From assembly GCF_900113925.1 (NCBI RefSeq), contig NZ_FORD01000003.1, forward strand, positions 1-64,000: a stretch of 64,000 bases of DNA, in the 5' to 3' direction. Both the position numbers and the translations under genes were made by a program. Shown one piece after another: positions 1 to 12,425 of this stretch (the first letter of the stretch is position 1; every line of letters starts with the position of its first letter). This DNA is from Nitrosomonas sp. Nm34 (GTDB lineage Bacteria; Pseudomonadota; Gammaproteobacteria; Burkholderiales; Nitrosomonadaceae). Below the pieces are notes generated by a model that was not told the DNA's origin, made no database searches, and saw nothing but the letters and a program-made list of their open reading frames with translations.

Positions 1-288
1 CGCATAAAATAGCGATGGGGTGGATGGGCTATGCCTATTAACTGAAGAAATCCCCACTTTTTGCCATAACTCCACCAGAAAACACAAAAAAGCTTAATGC
101 TTAACAACAAATTCTGACTACAAATACGATTCATCCAAATTAAAAATCAATTTCTGGCAAATTCGCTCTTAGTTTGGATGCTCGTGCAATATTCGGGCTA
201 GGGCGCTGCTAAGCAAGCCGGGCAAAATTAATACACGAAATCTCGCACAGCCAGATAATTATGATTATCATATAAAGGGGTATATTGA
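1..288. other. left-edge stretch without a supported gene
   Basis: Translation in all frames gives only short fragments. A 12-residue open stretch at positions 3-41 ending in TAA could be the tail of a plus-strand gene that begins outside the window, but it is too short to identify. No promoter, terminator or RNA structure stands out. Confidence 0.4.
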
Positions 289-619
289 TTGGATTTCCGC
301 CGTAAAGTCCTGTCTGTTCGAGAGAAAGAAGGATTGACGATATCCGAGGTAGAGCGACCTGATTTGATGTTGGCGTGGTAGGGTGACGCGCTGGATCAAG
401 AACATTAAGCGCAAATCTCAAGGAGTTCACAAACACAAAATTGATCTTGATGCACTGTGGCAGGAGTGCTATTCCTGATTATCCGATACCTATCAGTACG
501 TGCAAGCAAAACGTTCATGTGTAGCGCAGAACGCTACAAAGCACTGTGTAGCCAACGAAATCAAACTGCCGATATGTTCTTCAAACCCTACACATTCTGA
601 ATCATTCTTGGTTGGTTAG
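289..619 (+). pseudogene. IS630-type transposase remnant (N-terminal part)
   Basis: Translation from 289 gives LDFRRKVLSVREKEGLTISE, which matches the helix-turn-helix start of IS630-family transposases. It stops at a TAG near 380. A shifted frame continues with VTRWIKNI, then KIDLDALWQE, and after a TGA with DTYQYVQAKRSCVAQNA, in the order expected of the family. The catalytic DDE domain is absent, so this is a decayed fragment with a frameshift and several stops, and it cannot make an active transposase. The family assignment is from remembered motif patterns. Confidence 0.6.
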
Positions 620-679
620 GCTAATAGCTGGTTTGAATCTCATTACGGCAAGTGCTCCGATAAAAAGCTCTGGCAACTT

Positions 680-783
680 ATTCCATTTTTAAATCTAAAC
701 TGACTTTGTCAGCTTCAACTTGCCATATTAATTATACTGCCTACGGCTCGCCTTCGCGTCATTTTTAATTTAGAAATGAAATT
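680..783 (+). repeat. MITE-like dispersed repeat, copy 1
   Basis: An element of about 104 bp bounded by imperfect inverted ends of the form ATTCCATTTNTAAATCNAA and its complement. The interior holds CTGACTTTGTCAGCTTCAAC and CGGCTCGCCTTCGCGTCA. The same unit recurs seven more times in the window. No coding capacity is seen. This copy lies between the IS630 remnant and the rRNA operon. Confidence 0.75.
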
Positions 784-1119
784 ATAAATACGAATATGGC
801 GCACATTACTGCGCATCAGGAATTGAATCTGGGATAATATCAGATGGCAAATAAGACTAGTAGCCACGCGCCACTTAACGAGGAAATTGAGTAAAACTGA
901 CTTCAGTTTATACAAAGAAAACAGATAAATGTAGAATCATTACCATACTAAGACAAAAGAATTCCTAAAAATTTCTTTAATTGATATCTACTTTATCGAT
1001 TCAGGTAAAACTGGATTGGAATGAAACAAATGAATGAACAACACTTTCGATAAACTAAACTAAGATAAATTGTATTTATATAATATCTTAATAGCTTTTT
1101 AAGTGTAAGAAAACAATAA
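784..1119. other. AT-rich stretch downstream of the rRNA operon
   Basis: There is no convincing gene. The stretch is AT-rich and lies downstream of the minus-strand 5S gene, where an operon terminator would be expected. I could not identify a clear hairpin followed by a T-run. Confidence 0.4.
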
Positions 1120-1233
1120 GCTTGGCGGTGACCTACTTTCACATGCGAAAACACACTATCATCGGCGCAACTTCGTTTCACGGTTCTGTTCGGAATGGGA
1201 AGAGGTGGTTCCAAAGCGCTATAGCCGCCAAGC
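1120..1233 (-). rRNA. rrf: 5S ribosomal RNA
   Basis: Read on the minus strand the sequence starts CTTGGCGGCTATAGCG, contains CCGAACAG and GTGAAAC, and ends GTAGGTCACCGCCAAG, so the two ends pair as in bacterial 5S rRNA. The length of about 114 nt is normal. It is the last gene of the rRNA operon, about 90 nt after the 23S gene. Ends are judged from the terminal helix and may be off by a few bases. Confidence 0.95.
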
Positions 1234-1321
1234 GTAACCTTTTTGTTTTAAAGTAGATTAAAACAAATAAACTTTTAAATTAATTTTCCTGTCAAGAGAT
1301 GTTAATTTATTCTCAAAATTA

Positions 1322-4212
<2,891 letters not shown>

Positions 4213-4384
4213 CTATAATTTTGAGAACTTCTTTTCTTGATACACAACTCCAGATTTTTAAAATACTACCGATCTTTCCAGATAATATTTTATGCTCCAA
4301 CAAATATTAATCAATTGATTCAATTAATATTCATATATCAGCTTTTATGTTTCTGAATTTGTTTAATTTACAATCTACTTTTTC

Positions 4385-4403
4385 TATTTTTTTAAAGAAC
4401 AAA
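4385..4403 (-). promoter_or_regulatory. boxA-like antitermination site in the 16S-23S spacer
   Basis: The minus strand reads TTTGTTCTTTAAAAAAATAG, close to the Nus-dependent boxA consensus TGYTCTTTAA. It sits between the tRNA-Ala gene and the 23S gene, as expected for rRNA antitermination. The function is inferred from sequence and position. Confidence 0.6.
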
Positions 4404-4486
4404 GCCAAACCAGCAATAAAATATAATCTTATTTTTCATGATTACCGAGAGATATTTTTCTCGAACCATCAAGATTGGACATAATA

Positions 4487-4562
4487 TGGTGGAGGTGAAC
4501 GGGATCGAACCGATGACCCCCTGCTTGCAAAGCAGGTGCTCTCCCAGCTGAGCTACACCCCC
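4487..4562 (-). tRNA. tRNA-Ala (UGC)
   Basis: The minus strand reads GGGGGTGTAGCTCAGCTGGG at the 5' end, has the anticodon TGC inside CTTTGCAAG, a T-loop GGTTCGATCC, and ends CACCTCCACCA with an encoded CCA. It lies in the 16S-23S spacer and is co-transcribed with the rRNAs. Confidence 0.97.
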
Positions 4563-4566
4563 TATC

Positions 4567-4643
<77 letters not shown>

Positions 4644-4742
4644 ATAAAGGATCCTATATTAGCACAACCTTTTGCCTCATATCTCATTTGCTATTTAACT
4701 TTTAAAACAACCAATAGATTGTAGGCGCTTAGCAATATTTCA

Positions 4743-6284
<1,542 letters not shown>

Positions 6285-6420
6285 AATTTAATTCTATTTG
6301 CTCAGCATTTAGCATATATTAACATCTATACACTATTTACCTTGTATAACTCTTAGTTACTAATTTAATATCAATCAAATTAGTTATATTTACTAAGCGC
6401 CTACATCTATTGGCTGTTTA

Positions 6421-6436
6421 TTTTTTTAAAGAGCTG
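6421..6436 (-). promoter_or_regulatory. boxA-like site in the rRNA leader
   Basis: The minus strand reads CAGCTCTTTAAAAAAA in the leader between the promoter and the 16S gene, matching the boxA pattern of rRNA antitermination. A second site lies in the 16S-23S spacer. Confidence 0.55.
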
Positions 6437-6472
6437 GTTGCTTTTTTTTCGTCTCAAGCAACAGAGATGTGC

Positions 6473-6500
6473 ATTATACAGACCATATTTTCTCCGTCAA
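6473..6500 (-). promoter_or_regulatory. rRNA operon promoter (sigma-70 type)
   Basis: On the minus strand a TTGACG -35 box (6500-6495) and a perfect TATAAT -10 box (6478-6473) are separated by 16 nt. Transcription would start near 6466, about 180 nt upstream of the 16S gene. The fit to consensus is as expected for a strong rRNA promoter. AT-rich DNA upstream (6500-6600) could act as an UP element. Confidence 0.75.
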
Positions 6501-6800
6501 GCTTTTTAACATTTTTTTTAAAATAAATTTTCTCAATCAACGAATACAATAAACTCACATCGATTATTTGATTATTGTTTCAATAGTTTACAGGCATATT
6601 ACAAAATATTACCATCCTGTTATTCTCTATTGATTCAAGCGACATGTTTCAACTTTGCATGTTACTGCGCTTTTCCAGGATTAATTGGTTGCGCTATAAA
6701 GTAATGCTCACCACCTGACAATGAGTGACAGCAAATTACGATTTATTATTTGCCAGCCGCTACAAACACAAACAGGGCAACCCCTGAACCACTCTGATTG
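6501..6800. other. intergenic region between the rRNA promoter and the GH57 gene
   Basis: No gene is supported. The part next to the rRNA promoter is very AT-rich. The part near 6800 follows the 3' end of the minus-strand GH57 gene, but no clear terminator hairpin with a T-run was seen. Confidence 0.4.
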
Positions 6801-8825
6801 TTACTCAGAATACTCTTTTGCCTTCACTTCCAGAGTAATCCTTAATTCACGCTCAGTAACTGGCCAGATCAATTTTAATTTGACAGCCTGCATAATCTTT
6901 TCATAGCCTCCCTCCGATTGAGATACAGAAAAGTGAGGTTGCGCACAAAATCTGATTGGAGCAGAAGTACTCATTAGCAGCATACCCTGCAGAACCACAT
7001 CCTCCATAGCGATGTTAGTGATATCCGCCAAATCCATATATTGCCCAAAACCGCCCAACACCGTGGATTCATCTTTAACATAACGGCCACCTGGACCATC
7101 ACAACTGGGCATAGCTAAATTGATTTCGGTTTCCAGATGGCCCTCTACATTCCCCGACAAGTGATAGGAAACTAAAAGGCGGTTGCCAGAAAGCTCCAGT
7201 ACCTTAACGACTTCACCTTGATCGTTTTTGGACAAGAAACGGATACGAGACTCATCTTGTGATTCGAGATGATAAATTAATGACACTTTATTTAGGTTGT
7301 CAAAAAACAGGCTTTGCGGATGAGCGTCAACCTGTAAGTCAGAAAGAATAATTTGATTCTTAAAATTGATCCGATCATGCGCAGATGCAATACCCGTACC
7401 GCTATGTTTGGGTATTTCAAGTGCATTGGGTTGTATTTTGCAGTAGTAATGTTCTATTTGACGACGTAACGTGTCACCAAAATTATGCTTGAGCTGATAG
7501 GCATCAAATTCACATAGGCTCGCATTGCCATCAAGCTTAACTACAGCCTGGAGTACTTGATTATGTAAATAGGCTTCTTCCACACCGTCCAGATCGGTAT
7601 CCTCGATAAAAAAAGCAGGACGTGGTGCACACTCATCCAACAAACCTTCTAATTCGACAACATTATTGTATATAGCTCGTCGCAAATGCGGGAGATATAG
7701 ACCACCGAACAAGCCATGCCAATAAGCATCATTGGCTTGTGCAGCATACAATTTTTGTCGCATCGCATCAGAGCATTGCGTTACCGGCAGCGCAGCAAAA
7801 CGGGCAGAAAGGGATAGCATACGCTTGTGCATCCAGTTCGATTCAGGGTAACGAGAAAAAAAATTTTTCCAGATACCTCCGCGTAGAAAGGATTTATTAT
7901 GCTCATACCAGCCAGTTGCTTTTGCCTGGCGCACTAGATCAGCATAAGCATTAGCTGGTCCAGCAGGTAACGTCCATTCATTCATCTCAATGTAGGAGGT
8001 AGTCGGCAGATAAATTATTCCATGAGATTTTTCCAAAGCATGATAATCATGATAATGTCGAGGAAAAATTTTGGGAGAAGCCAGTACACCTTGAATAAAT
8101 TGCTCAAGCCAGCCCTTCTCATATACCCACTGATAGGTCTCAGGCCAAATGCCAAATTTCTCGATATCATCGAAATAAATAGCGGCAACACCCTTGTTTG
8201 TTGTTGAGTTTTCAGCTAGAGACTCAATATAGGCCACCGCTTCATGTGCTGGGGAAAAAGGTAACTTATAACGAAGCATTTCAGATATAGGGAAAAGATC
8301 CAAGGCGCGATCATCTTCCTCGGTGGTAAAGAAACCATTGAGTTCTGCTTTGGTTTTGCCCGCACACATAAAATGATAATCATCTACGATAACGTAGCGA
8401 ATCCCGCAATCTACCAACGCGGGCACCACGGTTGATTCCCATACCCGCTCAGTGAGCCAAGCACCCTGTGGACGCTGCCCGAATCTTTCCTCTAATTTCT
8501 TGGAAAAAGTTTCAATTTGTCCAATACGGTCCCGATTGGGAATAACCGCTAATACTGGTTCTGTTTCTCCCGCACCGAAAAGCTCTACTTGCCCCCGCAT
8601 GACCATCTCACGCAATAAAGCCATATCATTGGGGTAATGCTCAAATAAGAAATCAAGTAGCCATCCAGAAAAATGAAGAGCAAACTTAAAATCTGGATAA
8701 CGATATAAAACTTGTAAAAAAGGTCTATAACAACGCAAATGCGCATCGACTAAAACTTCTGCAAAGTTTCCAACCGGCTGATGCGCATGAACACCAAATA
8801 GTAAAGAGATAGATTGAGATGCCAC
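6801..8825 (-). CDS. GH57 4-alpha-glucanotransferase-like enzyme
   Basis: The 674-residue protein starts FGVHAHQPVGNF, the first GH57 signature, and carries the nucleophile motif WLTERVWES (E126) and the acid/base motif YFDDIEKFG (D219/D220). These match the 4-alpha-glucanotransferase/alpha-amylase branch of GH57. The beta-rich C-terminal half matches the DUF1925/DUF1926 region of those enzymes. It should transfer or hydrolyse alpha-1,4-glucan chains in the cytoplasm, as no signal peptide is seen. The start is GTG at 8825. It lies 113 bp downstream of a second GH57 gene on the same strand and near glgC and glgB, which supports a role in glycogen metabolism. Transferase rather than amylase activity is a family-level inference. 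Confidence 0.88.
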   Translation of the reverse strand: MASQSISLLFGVHAHQPVGNFAEVLVDAHLRCYRPFLQVLYRYPDFKFALHFSGWLLDFLFEHYPNDMALLREMVMRGQVELFGAGETEPVLAVIPNRDRIGQIETFSKKLEERFGQRPQGAWLTERVWESTVVPALVDCGIRYVIVDDYHFMCAGKTKAELNGFFTTEEDDRALDLFPISEMLRYKLPFSPAHEAVAYIESLAENSTTNKGVAAIYFDDIEKFGIWPETYQWVYEKGWLEQFIQGVLASPKIFPRHYHDYHALEKSHGIIYLPTTSYIEMNEWTLPAGPANAYADLVRQAKATGWYEHNKSFLRGGIWKNFFSRYPESNWMHKRMLSLSARFAALPVTQCSDAMRQKLYAAQANDAYWHGLFGGLYLPHLRRAIYNNVVELEGLLDECAPRPAFFIEDTDLDGVEEAYLHNQVLQAVVKLDGNASLCEFDAYQLKHNFGDTLRRQIEHYYCKIQPNALEIPKHSGTGIASAHDRINFKNQIILSDLQVDAHPQSLFFDNLNKVSLIYHLESQDESRIRFLSKNDQGEVVKVLELSGNRLLVSYHLSGNVEGHLETEINLAMPSCDGPGGRYVKDESTVLGGFGQYMDLADITNIAMEDVVLQGMLLMSTSAPIRFCAQPHFSVSQSEGGYEKIMQAVKLKLIWPVTERELRITLEVKAKEYSE

Positions 8826-8938
8826 TAAGTTTCACTCGTTTTATGTTATGGACAGTTTGAAGCTCCTAAACTAATGCATTTTTTATTTTATGAAAACAAT
8901 TTCATACCAGGCGTCTATTCTTTTTACTTTGACCCGCT

Positions 8939-10645
8939 TTACGATGAGCGCCGCATCGTTTCAATCACCTCAGTATATCTTCCACCCTGACTGATTGGCT
9001 CCAGCACGATTGCGGGTACTGGCAATTTCAGCAAACGATAGAGGTTGGCAAGATTTTTTCGAAACAATTGATCAAAACTAGCAACTGCCTGTGCAGAATT
9101 ATAATCACCAAACCACCAGAACCAGTCAGAACTCTCACATGATGCAAGCTGCTGTTCTACCATTAATTTTTCTTCATCCGTCAGACGCCCGCTCTTCATT
9201 ACAAAATCATAACTCTGTTTAGCTGTACATAATAGATCCCAGGCTAAATTTTTGTCATGATCACCTATCCAAGTAGAAAAGCTTCCGTAAACCCAGCTTC
9301 CTGCAGCTAGTACAGGTAAAATTTGGGTTTCAGCCTGCGTATCAATTAAATTCACAATATAATCACGATAAGTCGTTGTTTGAATGAATGGGTGGTTTTC
9401 AAGCAAATCGTAAAGATCTTTGAGAAAATAGTAACCATTATAAGGATAAGACTCCCAGGCATTTTCACCATCAAGAATGACACTTACAATGGGATACGTA
9501 ATTGCCTGCACCTCATGATGAATTTTCTCAAGCATATGGATAAAATTTTCTGCTGCATCGCGCCCAAACCATTTTGAATATTCGAACCCGATCATATCGG
9601 ATAATTTGTCATCACGAAAAAAACAAAACATCCCGTTTTTTTCCTCAGATACTTGGTAGGGGCGGTAAAGATAGTGATTCCGATTCGGTAACGATTGATT
9701 CGGAAACGATTTACGCAAGCTGTTAACCAATACACCCTCACCACTGGCACTCCATTGGCAGTCCAATTCCATGAAGATATTCAGCAAATCTTTTGATATC
9801 CCCCCTTCAGCAGGCCAGAAGCCCGCAGGCTGCGTATCAAAGTATTGTCTGTGACGATTGATAGCTGACTTTACATGAAAGGTAACGCGCTCACATCCTC
9901 CCGGATAAATTGCATTCGAAGGTAAAGTAGCCTCGGGAAGACTATCACGCGCTGACGAGAAATCAATCAGCAAAGGAGCCAACGGATGAAAATGAGGCGT
10001 AGTGGATAGTTCAATTTGACCGCTGGCAGCAAGTTCACGGTAACGTGGAATCAATTCCTGAATAAGCTTTCCAATAAGATTAAATAGCTGCAATCTATCT
10101 GTATAACTAAAATTTTTACCTTGCGCCATGAGCTTTACCACAAACTCATGGCTTCGCCGCACACTTTCCCCCGTCCATGCAAGGTGATACCACATTAACA
10201 GATCAGCCAGATACTGACCGGAAACATAGATTAAATCCTTATCCCCCTGCCTTTTGAGCATATCGTACACATCATGCAAATGTTGATAGGCAGGATAAGG
10301 TTTTAGCATGGTGGCATGATTGCTCTGAAAGCAGCTATTCAGTATAGATGCACGTTCATTCACCGTGATCATATTCAGATCGGGCGTAGCAAGCAGGCGT
10401 AATAATGGATCACGTATTTTTTTCTGTGTAAACTGCTGTGCATAATCTTCAAGTTGATCCAACAATATGGGCACAAAATTGACGATCGCCTTGACACAGG
10501 GATGTTGTTCTAAGTGATGCGCCATATCAGTGTAATCTTTGATGGCATGCAAATATACCCACGGCAGCAAGAATTCACCTGTGTCACGGTCCCGGTAATC
10601 GGGTTGATGCATATGCCATAGTAAAGCGAGATTCAGTGGTTTCAT
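8939..10645 (-). CDS. GH57 family glycoside hydrolase
   Basis: The 568-residue protein begins with LLWHMHQPDYRD, typical of the second large GH57 branch (alpha-amylase/amylopullulanase-like). GFWPAEGGIS near residue 280 carries the predicted nucleophile E280, and VILDGENAWESY near 392 carries the acid/base aspartate D392. No signal peptide is seen, so the enzyme is probably cytoplasmic and acts on glycogen or maltodextrin. It is upstream of, and co-directional with, the other GH57 gene, so the two may be co-transcribed. No strong ribosome-binding site precedes the ATG. Exact substrate specificity cannot be read from the sequence. Confidence 0.87.
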   Translation of the reverse strand: MKPLNLALLWHMHQPDYRDRDTGEFLLPWVYLHAIKDYTDMAHHLEQHPCVKAIVNFVPILLDQLEDYAQQFTQKKIRDPLLRLLATPDLNMITVNERASILNSCFQSNHATMLKPYPAYQHLHDVYDMLKRQGDKDLIYVSGQYLADLLMWYHLAWTGESVRRSHEFVVKLMAQGKNFSYTDRLQLFNLIGKLIQELIPRYRELAASGQIELSTTPHFHPLAPLLIDFSSARDSLPEATLPSNAIYPGGCERVTFHVKSAINRHRQYFDTQPAGFWPAEGGISKDLLNIFMELDCQWSASGEGVLVNSLRKSFPNQSLPNRNHYLYRPYQVSEEKNGMFCFFRDDKLSDMIGFEYSKWFGRDAAENFIHMLEKIHHEVQAITYPIVSVILDGENAWESYPYNGYYFLKDLYDLLENHPFIQTTTYRDYIVNLIDTQAETQILPVLAAGSWVYGSFSTWIGDHDKNLAWDLLCTAKQSYDFVMKSGRLTDEEKLMVEQQLASCESSDWFWWFGDYNSAQAVASFDQLFRKNLANLYRLLKLPVPAIVLEPISQGGRYTEVIETMRRSS

Positions 10646-10907
10646 GAATTAAAAGCAGATTGCCTATCTAATTACTCAAAAAAATATGAATTCTTAGTTA
10701 AGACCCGTCATATGGGCATGCCCAAGAACACCATGCCGATTATGCTGATCCATTCCTAAATCAAGCCTGACTCTGCTGGCTTCACCTTGCTGTATTATTC
10801 ATACTGCCTGCCGCTCGCTTTCACGCTATTTTTGATTCGGAAATGGAATGGCTTACTAATGAATTGAGGACGGTATTACCCTCTACCAGCCCCCCCTTTT
10901 CAGATGC
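10646..10907. other. glycogen-locus spacer containing a MITE copy
   Basis: No gene is seen. Most of the spacer between glgC and the GH57 pair is taken up by a MITE-like repeat (10751-10850), which may separate the two minus-strand transcription units. Confidence 0.5.
10751..10850 (+). repeat. MITE-like dispersed repeat, copy 2
   Basis: Starts CATTCCTAAATCAAGCCTGA and ends TTTGATTCGGAAATGGAATG, giving the same inverted ends and interior (CTGCCTGCCGCTCGCTTTCACG) as the other copies. It lies between glgC and the upstream end of the GH57 pair. Confidence 0.75.
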
Positions 10908-12152
10908 TTAACGAACATAATGTATGCTTTGACCCAGCATTTCGGGCGTTATGAGTGTAATCCCTTTTTTCGTTACATAGAATCGCTTGCTGTCTTCTTC
11001 TGGATCGAATCCAACTTTCAATCCTTCCGGTATGACGCAGTTTTTTTCAACGACCACGCGCTTCAAATGGACATGCCGACCTATATCTACATTAGGAAGC
11101 ACGACCGAGTCCTCGACGATCCCATAGCTTCGAACTTGGACATTGGAAAATAATAATGAGCGACGAATGGTTGCGCCACTAATAATACATCCCCCCGAAA
11201 TCGTAGAATCAAGCGCATGTCCTCGTCGATCGTCACCATCAAACACAAATTTGGCAGGCGGTAATTGTTCCTGGTAAGTCCAGATCGGCCAGTCTTCATC
11301 ATATAGATTAAGAGCAGGTGTAATGGTCGTAAGATCGATATTAGCTTCCCAGTAAGCATCCACTGTCCCCACATCGCGCCAGTAAGGAATACCGGCAGCC
11401 ATATTGACACAACTGCTATGAAAGCTATGTGCATAAACACGATGATGATTCACTAAGTACGGAATCAAATCTTTACCAAAATCGTGCGAAGAATGAGTGT
11501 CATCGTGATCGCGAATCAATTGTTCAAACAGAAATGAAGCATTAAAGAGATAAATACCCATGCTAACCAATGCACGATCTGACTGACCTGGCATGGAGGC
11601 GGGATGATCAGGCTTCTCAGTAAAACTAGTCACATGCCATTTATCGTTTACCGCCACCACCCCAAAAGCAGTGGCTTCTTCCAGTGGTACCTCCAAGCAG
11701 GCAATAGTGATGTCTGCGCCTCTTTTTTTATGCTCGACAAGCATTCTACTGTAATCCATTTTATAAACATGATCACCACCCAATATCAGAACATAGCCAG
11801 GAGCATGATAACGCAAAATATCAAGGTTCTGAAAAACAGCATCGGCAGTCCCTTGATACCAAGTTTCTTCAGTTCGCTGTTGAGCTGGAAAAAGCTCGAC
11901 ATATTCTTTGAACCGCCCATCAAGAAAGCTCCAGCCACGCTGGATATGGCGAATCAGGCTCTGCGCTTTATATTGAGTAACCACTCCAATACGCCGCACA
12001 CCCGAATTGACACAATTCGACAGAGGAAAATCTATAATACGGAACTTACCACCAAACGGCACAGCTGGTTTAGCACGCCAGTCTGTTAGATGATGTAAAC
12101 GGCTGCCACGTCCTCCTGCGAGTATTAATGCAAGCGCGTTATGTGTAAGCAT
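10908..12152 (-). CDS. glgC: glucose-1-phosphate adenylyltransferase
   Basis: This enzyme makes ADP-glucose from glucose-1-phosphate and ATP, the committed step of bacterial glycogen synthesis. The 414-residue protein has the nucleotidyltransferase motif AGGRGSRLHHLTDWRAKPAV at the N-terminus, FGGKFRIIDFPLSNC, the LGGDHVYKMDY metal/nucleotide loop and FTEKPD, followed by a C-terminal left-handed beta-helix region (ISGGCIISGATI). The length is normal. A GGGAG Shine-Dalgarno lies 7 nt before the ATG. It is divergent from glgB, with a shared 273-bp promoter region. Confidence 0.96.
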   Translation of the reverse strand: MLTHNALALILAGGRGSRLHHLTDWRAKPAVPFGGKFRIIDFPLSNCVNSGVRRIGVVTQYKAQSLIRHIQRGWSFLDGRFKEYVELFPAQQRTEETWYQGTADAVFQNLDILRYHAPGYVLILGGDHVYKMDYSRMLVEHKKRGADITIACLEVPLEEATAFGVVAVNDKWHVTSFTEKPDHPASMPGQSDRALVSMGIYLFNASFLFEQLIRDHDDTHSSHDFGKDLIPYLVNHHRVYAHSFHSSCVNMAAGIPYWRDVGTVDAYWEANIDLTTITPALNLYDEDWPIWTYQEQLPPAKFVFDGDDRRGHALDSTISGGCIISGATIRRSLLFSNVQVRSYGIVEDSVVLPNVDIGRHVHLKRVVVEKNCVIPEGLKVGFDPEEDSKRFYVTKKGITLITPEMLGQSIHYVR

Positions 12153-12425
12153 TCAATATCTCCCGATCTGAGAAGATCCATTTAATTGATAATATGAATA
12201 TGGATAATCAATACATCAATCACAACACAAGCAATCCAGCATAGAAAATAAGCCCATCTAGTAGATGTTATAGCGTTACTATAGTCAAGCTCGCCACTTT
12301 ATACTTTAGAATATGAGTTGTATTATGTAATCTATTGTATTTATAGCATCTTATCTTACTGGATCTTAATTGTCATTTCCAGACATAACCCTCTCTTGTT
12401 TTCTTGTTAGTTACTATCGAGGCCT
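12153..12425. promoter_or_regulatory. divergent glgC/glgB promoter region
   Basis: This AT-rich 273-bp gap separates the divergent glgC and glgB genes and should hold both promoters. No operator or riboswitch-like structure is obvious. Confidence 0.45.
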